From Mytilus edulis (lineage: Eukaryota; Mollusca; Bivalvia; Mytilida; Mytilidae), in contig NC_092355.1 in NCBI RefSeq assembly GCF_963676685.1, positions 67,401,006-67,465,005 on the forward strand: DNA of 64,000 nt. Direction: 5' to 3'. The number at the start of each line of letters is the position of its first letter. The stretch's first letter is position 1. The notes under the pieces are model-generated. The model saw only the letters and a list, made by a program, of their open reading frames with translations. It did not search any database and was not told where the DNA came from. Both the position numbers and the translations under genes were made by a program. Below are positions 57,228 to 64,000 of the stretch, in pieces.

Positions 57228-58122
57228 GGCACTAAAATAAAGCCGTTCCGAGAAAAAAAAATGATAAAGACAATAACATAACGTCGCTAGGCTTCTAAAA
57301 TGTCGTATATGACTGTTTTGGCTAAAAATACTTTTTGACACCAATGGTCTGGGAGGGAGGAAATCTTTGGAATTACAAAATTTAGAAGCCCAATGTACAG
57401 TAATGGTAAAATAATGCATTTAGATTATTACAGCTATAGAAAACCTAAATCAAAATGGTAACAGCAAAACCCTCTAAAATGCTCGTAATATCAGTAAAAT
57501 ATGGAATGCTTTTTACAAAACACTTAACATCAGACATTATCTCTAAATCATAAAAAGATTTTGGCCAATTTGTATAAAATTTTTCAAAGTTTTGTGTAAG
57601 CTATTGATGATTACTAATATATAACCTCATCCAGTATCTATACGTTAACTGCAAAATTATATCTAATTCTTTGATAAGTATAAAAAAAAGAAAAACAATT
57701 TTTTTATTTCAAATATCAATTATTTGCTCTGGATGCCTCTTGTGTCTTTTTTCTAAGCTAAGGGCAGACAAGTACTTAATAAATGGCCTTATAACAATTT
57801 TCCCAATTATGTGAATATATTACGCTTGCTGTCCTTGAAATAAGCAGAGTTCAACATAACCTTTTAGTTTTTAATTTTTATTTATCAATGTACAATTTTA
57901 GCTAATATAGAACTCGTATACAACGATGCAATTTGCATGCAAGGCAAGAATACAGGAGAAGGTTGGAAATTCCTGGATGGAACACCAATGACGTATTTCA
58001 ACTGGGACTGGAACCAACCAAAATTTGATTCAAATCAACTACGCATGATAAGAAATAAAAATTACGTGTGGTGCACTACTGCTGATACTAAGTATTGCAG
58101 TTACCTATGTGAATATCCATGA
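52629..58122 (+). CDS. C-type-lectin-like gene copy B (signal peptide, PAN/Apple-like region, CTLD), intact
   Basis: Three exons join 52629-52929, 53139-53297 and 57902-58122 (681 nt, 226 aa plus stop), all GT-AG, each junction in phase 1. The start is the Met before NLKIVFFHLNLLIKIYSG, which gives a standard signal peptide; an in-frame Met at 52605 would add eight charged residues. Residues 43-90 hold C52, C56, C62 and C74 in a PAN/Apple-like spacing. Residues 105-226 form a C-type lectin-like domain: C105, C118, C132 and C165, W-K-F-L-D-G at 175-180, Q-P-K at 192-194, then C211, C219 and C223. The EPN/QPD and W-N-D calcium and sugar motifs are not present, so classical carbohydrate binding is doubtful. 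It is probably secreted, with a possible immune or recognition role by analogy with the lectin expansion known in bivalves. Confidence 0.85.
53139..53297 (+). CDS. Lectin copy B exon 2 (first half of CTLD)
   Basis: Acceptor TTTTTTCAG, donor ACAG|GTAAAT. It reads CPDNFFLYRQLDFCYQFMPS, then CPLGTLQRIDTEKKQNY. The length of 159 nt equals copy A. Confidence 0.85.
53345..53480 (-). repeat. R2 dispersed repeat copy
   Basis: gataccaggactaaactttg, cgtcaggcgcacgtttcatc and ggactcatcagtgacgctcg. It lies in intron 2 of lectin copy B. Confidence 0.72.
53635..53750 (+). repeat. R2 dispersed repeat copy
   Basis: gattcaggagtcactggtga, then gacggaacgcgaatctggct: a diverged core. Confidence 0.65.
53890..54050 (-). 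repeat. R1 dispersed repeat copy
   Basis: taatttcggggccttttata, acggtgacctatacttgttt and tctcattggcaatcatatta. It lies in intron 2 of lectin copy B. Confidence 0.75.
54170..54320 (+). repeat. R2 dispersed repeat copy
   Basis: ccataatgctctttagcttc, tcgagcgtcactgatgagtc and aacgtgcgtctggcgtaaat. Confidence 0.76.
54470..54960 (-). mobile_element. Penelope-like element 3' remnant, antisense
   Basis: gcagatcctactcctcatct, cacccgtcatgttactcagg, attcgagaaggcgtccgtaa and ttggaactcttggtttaatt. It extends further into the antisense RT C-terminus than the copies at 16640 and 34680. It lies in intron 2 of lectin copy B. Confidence 0.62.
54970..55140 (+). repeat. R3 dispersed repeat copy
   Basis: aaatctaccattttataaat, gtgcctttacaaagtcatga and attacagttgttatccattt. 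Confidence 0.6.
55145..56540. other. Intron 2 of lectin copy B, mostly unique to the block
   Basis: Sequence around 55190-55380 corresponds to 19680-19840 in copy A (aaatgagaaaccaa). A partial R2 5' segment (56155-56215) and a T tract at 56217-56238 follow; an R3 end is at 56455-56525. No exon. Confidence 0.5.
56545..56640 (+). repeat. R2 dispersed repeat copy
   Basis: attcgagtgtcactgataag, then gacgaaacgcgcatctggcg and caaccctggtatct. Confidence 0.74.
56960..57120 (-). repeat. R1-related dispersed repeat
   Basis: agaccgtacttttacctata, ctgacttggatgggtagttg and tctcattggcacttct. Confidence 0.62.
57184..57224. repeat. (TA)n microsatellite
   Basis: About 20 uninterrupted TA units in intron 2 of lectin copy B. 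The IYIYIY open frames over it are artefacts. Confidence 0.95.
57902..58122 (+). CDS. Lectin copy B exon 3 (second half of CTLD)
   Basis: Acceptor ACAATTTTAG, 221 nt to TGA. It includes ICMQGKNTGEGWKFLDGTPM, then QPKFDSNQLRMIR and the terminal CTTADTKYCSYLCEYP. Equivalent exons are at 20892-21112 (plus strand) and 32930-33150 (minus strand). Confidence 0.86.
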
Positions 58123-58315
58123 TATATGGCGACAGTACAGATTTACATACTTCTTCTCAATTATTTGTTCAATTTAGTTGTTCAGTTACCTGTGTAAATA
58201 TCAATAACTTTAAGCCATTGTTCTAGTGGCAAAGTTATAATCATATACATATATTTGTTTTACAAATTCTGACTTGGATGAAGAGTTGTCTCATTGGCAT
58301 TTATACCACATCTGC

Positions 58316-58317
<2 letters not shown>

Positions 58318-58362
<45 letters not shown>
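58318..58362. repeat. (TA)n microsatellite
   Basis: About 21 TA units at the end of a partial R1 copy (58260-58318). The unit cattggcatttataccacat, then ctgcttc plus (TA)n, recurs at 58545-58590 immediately before the tandem array. Confidence 0.92.
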
Positions 58363-58363
<1 letters not shown>

Positions 58364-58590
58364 ACAGACAAGATTTTTGAATTATAATGTTGTGTATTTA
58401 TGTTCTAATATTGTATTTTTATAACAACTCGTTATACGAATAAAAGTAATGCAATGACCATATTTTTGTATTAGACGAATTTTTGTAAATGAATTGAATG
58501 TTATCTATTTTATATAAATTCTGACTTGGATGAAGAGTTGTCTCATTGGCATTTATACCACATCTGCTTCTATATATATATATATATATA

Positions 58591-60213
58591 AGTACGTCTG
58601 AGTCAGTGACAACCCTACAACAGATGTATCCATCGGATCGCCATCAATGATGGTGATACATGGCTGTGTACATAATGTATATACAACTCGTCTAAACATC
58701 AACCCAACAATGTTAGATCTGTAAATTTGCTTTCGCAAATTTTTGGTTCTTCCCTCGCCGGGATTCGAACCCATGCTACTGTGATATCGTGACGCCAAAT
58801 CGCCTGCACTGCAGCCGTCCCGCTAGACCACACGACCACCTGGGCTCTCAAAAAAAGAGCTTTCGGTGGGCATGTGTTACCTTTCCACGTCAGTTTTAAT
58901 CTAGCGGCGTACTACAGTACATGATATATAAGGCATGAAGATGTTATTGTTACAGATCAGCTAAATTATCTATAGTAAAGGATCCTACAAATTAATGTAA
59001 GATACAGTCACAGAAAATAATTATATTCATAAGTACGTCTGAGTCAGTGACAACCCTACAACAGATGTATCCATCGGATCGCCATCAATGATGGTGATAC
59101 ATGGCTGTGTACATAATGTATATACAACTCGTCTAAACATCAACCCAACAATGTTAGATCTGTAAATTTGCTTTCGCAAATTTTTGGTTCTTCCCTCGCC
59201 GGGATTCGAACCCATGCTACTGTGATATCGTGACACCAAATCGCCTGCACTGCAGCCGTCCCGCTAGACCACACGACCACCTGGGCTCTCAAAAAAAGAG
59301 CTTTCGGTGGGCATGTGTTACCTTTCCACGTCAGTTTTAATCTAGCGGCGTACTACAGTACATGATATATAAGGCATGAAGATGTTATTGTTACAGATCA
59401 GCTAAATTATCTATAGTAAAGGATCCTACAAATTAATGTAAGATACAGTCACAGAAAATAATTATATTCATAAGTACGTCTGAGTCAGTGACAACCCTAC
59501 AACAGATGTATCCATCGGATCGCCATCAATGATGGTGATACATGGCTGTGTACATAATGTATATACAACTCGTCTAAACATCAACCCAACAATGTTAGAT
59601 CTGTAAATTTGCTTTCGCAAATTTTTGGTTCTTCCCTCGCCGGGATTCGAACCCATGCTACTGTGATATCGTGACACCAAATCGCCTGCACTGCAGCCGT
59701 CCCGCTAGACCACACGACCACCTGGGCTCTCAAAAAAAGAGCTTTCGGTGGGCATGTGTTACCTTTCCACGTCAGTTTTAATCTAGCGGCGTACTACAGT
59801 ACATGATATATAAGGCATGAAGATGTTATTGTTACAGATCAGCTAAATTATCTATAGTAAAGGATCCTACAAATTAATGTAAGATACAGTCACAGAAAAT
59901 AATTATATTCATAAGTACGTCTGAGTCAGTGACAACCCTACAACAGATGTATCCATCGGATCGCCATCAATGATGGTGATACATGGCTGTGTACATAATG
60001 TATATACAACTCGTCTAAACATCAACCCAACAATGTTAGATCTGTAAATTTGCTTTCGCAAATTTTTGGTTCTTCCCTCGCCGGGATTCGAACCCATGCT
60101 ACTGTGATATCGTGACACCAAATCGCCTGCACTGCAGCCGTCCCGCTAGACCACACGACCACCTGGGCTCTCAAAAAAAGAGCTTTCGGTGGGCATGTGT
60201 TACCTTTCCACGT
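58591..60213 (-). repeat. 441-bp tandem array with tRNA-like A/B boxes, 3.7 copies
   Basis: Units start at 58591, 59032, 59473 and 59914 (agtacgtctgagtcagtgac), spaced exactly 441 bp. The last is truncated at 60213, where sequence changes to attcgttggat. Units look almost identical; one difference is gacgcc (58791 region) against gacacc in the others. On the minus strand each unit has an A-box-like tggtctagcggg (first unit 58819-58830) and a perfect B box ggttcgaatcc (58761-58771, then every 441 bp), the internal promoter of tRNA-derived repeats. A gctctcaaaaaaagagct hairpin lies beside it. The identical 70-codon minus frames in each unit are by-products. Confidence 0.9.
58761..58830 (-). promoter_or_regulatory. 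tRNA-like Pol III promoter (A and B boxes), first array unit
   Basis: B box ggttcgaatcc, and A box tggtctagcggg about 48 bp away, on the minus strand. The spacing suits a tRNA-derived SINE head. A full cloverleaf cannot be folded convincingly (weak acceptor pairing), so this is not called a tRNA gene. Equivalent sites lie at +441, +882 and +1323 bp. Confidence 0.6.
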
Positions 60214-60990
60214 ATTCGTTGGATACCAATTTTCGTGCTTTTCGTGAGTACAGGTAAACCACAAATTTAAGTGTTCAACAAATGACAAATTTGGTATCAG
60301 GTTGTATGCAGACTTTGGCATAATCACGAAATTAAATAAATCCACAATACATTTTTTGTAAGTCTATCGTTTATCTGGACCTACATCTATAAATTGACAA
60401 TGAGGTTCCGTTGAAAATATAATTTTACGACAAAAGAGATTATAAGAGCTTCCAAATAGTGAAATTTCTATTTCTATATACCAACATTACAGCAGCGCAA
60501 GCACACGAATTATTTATTGGCTTGCAGTTCCTGTTATGATTTGTTTGATAGAGGATTGCTGCTAACATTGAAGCTATTCAATCAAGAGTTCCAAACGGTG
60601 ACATTAAAATTATCATTTCATAAATCTAAACAGATACTTTAACGAGTTGGTTGACTGTTATGGTATATCTGTTTCACAGATGACAGCGAATATGTTCCTA
60701 ATGTCGTAACTTAAATCCTGTCCCCTTTTCACGAATGTAACATATCGAATTAGACTTGTTACCGGGTTTACACCTACATGATCAATACGACCGGTGCAAC
60801 ATGTGAAGCAGGACCTGCTTATCCTTCCGGCGCACTACCTAGTGTGTGGTAGAGTTCGTGTTGCTTAATCTGTAGTTTCCTATATTCTGTTTTGTGAAGT
60901 ATTGTTTATCAGTTTGTCATGACATTGTCACTTTATTTTCAATTTATGAGTTTTATTGTCCCTCTGGTATGTTTCGCTATTATGTTTATG
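60214..60990 (+). mobile_element. Penelope-like RT C-terminal remnant (block B)
   Basis: Homologous to 22002-22830 in block A from its first bases (attcgttggataccaat). Decayed readable pieces: LHLxIDNEV and FYDKRDYKSF near 60375-60450. The 3' part has gcaggacctgcttatccttc and tttatgacgccac. Confidence 0.6.
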
Positions 60991-61444
60991 ACGCCACAAA
61001 GAAAAGTTATTGTTGTAAAATTCAAAAGTCCAAGTGTAGCAATTAAGTCTTTACTAACATGAACAATATTAAACACAAAAGGGCAACAACGAAACAACAT
61101 AAAAACAAATGTTTCTAGAAAACAACAATCTCATGAATCTAATGTTAATAGCTACCGGTTAATTAACATATTTACGTATGTAAAACAATTAAAGAATAAA
61201 TAATTTACGAATTGAAATTTTTTAAAATATTCAATGAGTGACCGAACAACAAATGTATTCGCTAATGCGCATAGTGCATAAATGAAAAATCAAATAACAA
61301 AAGTGCAGAATTTGGTTTTAGTTATCCGACACTGTCAAACACATGTTTTTCTTCTTCAAAATGTAACACTTTAAGGTATTGGGAACAACTGCATTCAAAT
61401 TTTTTTTCAACTAATTCGGGATCAGAATATTTTTGTAAGAAAAT

Positions 61445-61570
61445 ACATTTATATGACAGTTCTTGTCCATTCGTTTTTGATGTGTTTTGTCATTTGATTT
61501 TGCCATGTGATTATGGACTTTCAGATAAGATTTTCCTCTGAGTTTAGTATTTTTGTGATTTTACTTTCCC
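61445..61570 (+). repeat. R3 dispersed repeat copy (partial)
   Basis: tatgacagttcttgtccatt, tgatgtgttttgtcatttga and tttagtatttttgtgatttt. Not present at the matching place of block A, so it inserted after the duplication. Confidence 0.65.
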
Positions 61571-61864
61571 CTCCCCCCTTTTTTAAAAAGTTAAATGGTC
61601 GTTATGTCAAAAAACAGTACTACTGTTATGTAAACTGTAATAATATTTAGAATATCAAATTTGCGATTCTGTATTTCACAATGTAAGAAGTATTTTCTCT
61701 AATACACTAATGTGATATAAAAAAATCATAATTTTTTGTAGTAAAACGAAACTTAAGTTTTCTGCTGTGAAAAGACCCCCAAATTGATATCAATATCAAA
61801 CACGCTTATCTTCAAGGAACTTATAAATAATGCAACACAATATACATATAGCAGCTGAGATCAC

Positions 61865-62015
61865 TGGCGGGGTTCGTGTTGCTTAGTCTTTAGTTTTCTA
61901 TGTTTTGCCTTCTGTACTATTATTTGTCTGTTTGTCTTTTTATTTTAGCCATGCCGTTGTCAGTTTTTTTTTTTTCAATCTATGAGTTTGACTGTTCCTC
62001 TAGTATCTTTCGTGT
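61865..62015 (+). mobile_element. Penelope-like element 3' remnant
   Basis: gggttcgtgttgcttagtct, ttagttttctatgttttgcc and ttttagccatgccgttgtca: the same 3' region as in 52040-52150. Confidence 0.55.
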
Positions 62016-62019
62016 TTCT

Positions 62020-62805
62020 TTTCTAAACTTCCATTAACAGAAAGTTCTAATGTCATCTTATACACTTCAAGACATCAGTCATTTACTGAGAATGAATCAT
62101 TTCGATATATGTTTCAATGGTTAGGGCTTTGATAACTCCCTTGTCTAACTCCACTGTCTATATCAGAGTAGTCAGGGTACTAATTGTTAATTAATCATCG
62201 TTCTGTCGACTGCCTGTAAGCTGTACAGAATAAAAAGCTGTGCGCAGGTCAATGAAGCATATATAAATTTGTCCCTTACAAAAATTTGTGTATTCGATAT
62301 TGATTTAAGTTCATAGTACAAGCAAACTGCCAGTCACCTTATTATTTTTTGTGAAATAAGAAATTTAAAGTGCTAAATCTCTCATCCATATCAATCATAT
62401 AACACTTATTTAATACTATACAAAAAATGTTTGCAACACCATTTAAGAGTACACTACCTCTATAATTATTTGGGTCTAGCGGATCTCACATGTGGAATGA
62501 AAGGATTATATATGAATTTGGCCAAGTTTCATGATAAACACACGTTGACAAACAGTAACTTTTCGGCGACATTTTGTTCAGGTTATGGTTGTTTTTTTTT
62601 CTGAAATTGGTAAACACCTAACCCTTTATTTTATTAAATATGTATTTGCATTGTGTCATACATTAAATGTATTCGGCCAATGTATGCTCACTTTTATTCT
62701 AAAATATGAGTTAAGCCTTTCTCTTGATATTTCATAAAAAACCAATAGTGTGGTTTTTCTGTTGTAATTTTGTGATGTTTTACTATTATTTCAGATAAGA
62801 ATGAA
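62020..62805. other. Intergenic stretch, nothing recognised
   Basis: AT-rich, no open frame of note. Confidence 0.35.
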
Positions 62806-62811
62806 AGTGGG

Positions 62812-63180
62812 TACCAACCTTCACCCTTACCTCAAACAAAAGTGTAACAAGGAAAGACTTCCCATAATTTTTATTTAAGAAACATTTGAAAAAAAGTCCT
62901 CAGTTTGAGTTTGAGATGAATCTGTAGATATACTCCAATAAAAGTATATTGAATAATATATATAGAATTGTATTATTAATCAAATTCAAACAAAAGATAT
63001 TTTTTTAAATGTTTCTATAATAAAAAAAAATATGGGACTACTTTCCTTTTAGGGTAAACGATAAAGTTAATTTCGTTTTGTTCTTAAAGAGTAAATAAGT
63101 CAGAAAAATCCTTCATATTATGTTTGCATCTATAAAAATATATGTAACACTTTTGTTTGAGGTGAGGATGAAGGTTGGTA
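62812..63180. mobile_element. Inverted-repeat element with 38-bp arms (369 bp)
   Basis: taccaaccttcacccttacc, then tcaaacaaaagtgtaaca (62812-62849) is the inverted match of 63143-63180 with three mismatches. It encloses 293 bp of AT-rich non-coding sequence. MITE-like; no target duplication is certain. Confidence 0.72.
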
Positions 63181-63184
63181 TCAA

Positions 63185-64000
63185 AAACCTTTTGTAGATT
63201 TATAGAATACTAATAGATATATGATCTAGGAAACTAAACATACTTTTTAAGATTATCTGTTATTAACTACACCTTAAAATAACTGCAAAACCATACCATG
63301 TCTAAGTACATATAGGTTTAATGTGTATTAATGACATGCAAACACAACACATTGAAATTATACAAACTAATTGACTGAGAAACATTTTAACCAGCGCGAA
63401 CGTTTGGTAACATCGTTTTCTTTTCCGAATCAAGTACCAATTCCTCATTTAAAAACAAATCCTTCTATTCAGATCTACCAATAATATCTTCTTTATATTT
63501 TATTTTTACTTTAGGCTAGGTAAAAGCTTTAAAATAAGTAAATAAAAAAATGGGGTCACCGACCTCGTTTTCGATTTAAAACGCCATCTTTTTTACGGAA
63601 TTTGGAAATTGGGACTTCTAGTCAATAGCAGTGTAATATTTTTTGAAAAGTCCGTATCCAATAAAAACTTGACTGTTTTGTTAACCTAGTTGTTAATACA
63701 AACTATCTGAATTATATTACCACTTTCTGAGTGGAAAATGATAATGATAAGTTGCTATAATAGTTTTCCCGCCTTTTTTATTGTGAAATACTTATAAAAA
63801 AATAAGTTTAAAAAAAATTGACCAATAATTTCTCCATGAGTCTTCAATAGAATATGCGTTGTTTGTATCTAAACAAAATAAGGAAATAAAAAGATGGGGT
63901 CACCGTAATGGAAAAAAAGATATTTCTAAAAAGGAGTTAACAATTTGAATTGACGGGAACACATTGCGCCAATTCTAAAAACAACGTCGAAAGACGTTCG
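63185..64000. other. Intergenic stretch with a short direct repeat
   Basis: ataaaaaaatggggtcaccg (63542) recurs as ataaaaagatggggtcaccg (63887), 345 bp apart. No coding feature up to the window edge. Confidence 0.4.

Larger units (their letters stand above)
52270..61740 (+). repeat. Segmental duplication block B (partner at 18310-23800)
   Basis: Co-linear with block A from the lectin upstream flank to agtattttctctaatacact. It is longer through insertions: R2 and R1 copies and a Penelope-like antisense remnant in intron 2, (TA)n expansions and the 441-bp tandem array. Lectin exons are clearly more similar between blocks than introns. Confidence 0.8.

Noticed and set aside
57180..57419. Open frames with long IYIYIY stretches
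   Set aside because: They are translations of the (TA)n microsatellite.
58740..58850. A tRNA gene on the minus strand
   Set aside because: A and B boxes are present, but no consistent acceptor stem or anticodon arm can be folded, so only a tRNA-like promoter is called.
58553..60121. Four near-identical minus-strand open frames of about 70-81 codons
   Set aside because: They repeat with the 441-bp unit and cross the tRNA-like promoter region; the peptide is a translation of repeat DNA with no domain.

Overview
The window is AT-rich nuclear DNA of a metazoan, most likely a marine mussel (Mytilus or a close relative). Three things point there: spliced genes with GT-AG introns and no operons; at least two high-copy dispersed repeats that I recognise from mussel genomes (cores gccaatgagacaactctcca and gagcgtcactgatgagtc); and a dense mix of DNA transposons, foldback elements, LINE remnants and Penelope-type reverse transcriptase remnants. 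The species assignment rests on recall, since no search was possible. Host coding exons make up only a few percent of the window.

Left part, 1-17.6 kb: a minus-strand GMC oxidoreductase gene (choline/glucose dehydrogenase-like) can be followed through five exons (17590-17515, 16461-16281, 5314-5147, 4387-about 4300, 1168-980). They encode successive parts of the GMC fold in the right order, with compatible splice phases where neighbouring exons are both visible. The first and last exons lie outside the window or were not found, and a middle part is missing. Decayed extra copies of the exon carrying the conserved C-terminal histidine lie in tandem at about 1.24-1.73 kb. The roughly 11-kb intron holds a near full-length ISL2EU-type (PIF/Harbinger-related) DNA transposon of about 7.34 kb (8361-15702). 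It has imperfect terminal inverted repeats, a plus-strand multi-exon THAP + DDE transposase gene and a convergent minus-strand SAP/SWIM/YqaJ nuclease gene. Both genes carry frameshifts, and younger small elements are nested inside.

Middle part, 17.9-52 kb: mostly repeats. A C-type-lectin-like gene copy with an exon-1 frameshift lies at 18.7-21.1 kb (+). A lone third exon of the same family lies at 32.9-33.15 kb on the minus strand. A minus-strand gene of an uncharacterised invertebrate zinc-finger family, readable but with a frameshift, lies at 36.1-38.7 kb. Remnants include a Tc1/mariner element with clean termini (29937-31228), the C-terminal part of a non-LTR element with a zinc knuckle and restriction-like endonuclease motif (39.46-40.7 kb), a second LINE RT fragment (43.4-43.9 kb) and several Penelope-like RT pieces.

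Right part, 52.2-64 kb: the intact lectin paralogue (three exons, 226 aa: signal peptide, PAN/Apple-like module, C-type lectin-like domain) sits in a block that duplicates the 18.3-23.8 kb region. Its downstream flank is interrupted by a 441-bp tandem array (3.7 copies, nearly identical) whose unit contains tRNA-like A and B boxes. The last 2 kb hold no recognisable gene.

No RNA gene, CRISPR array, operon or replication origin was seen. The strongest findings are the lectin paralogue set, the nested transposon with its nuclease partner gene, the tandemly duplicated GMC exon, and the tRNA-boxed tandem array.
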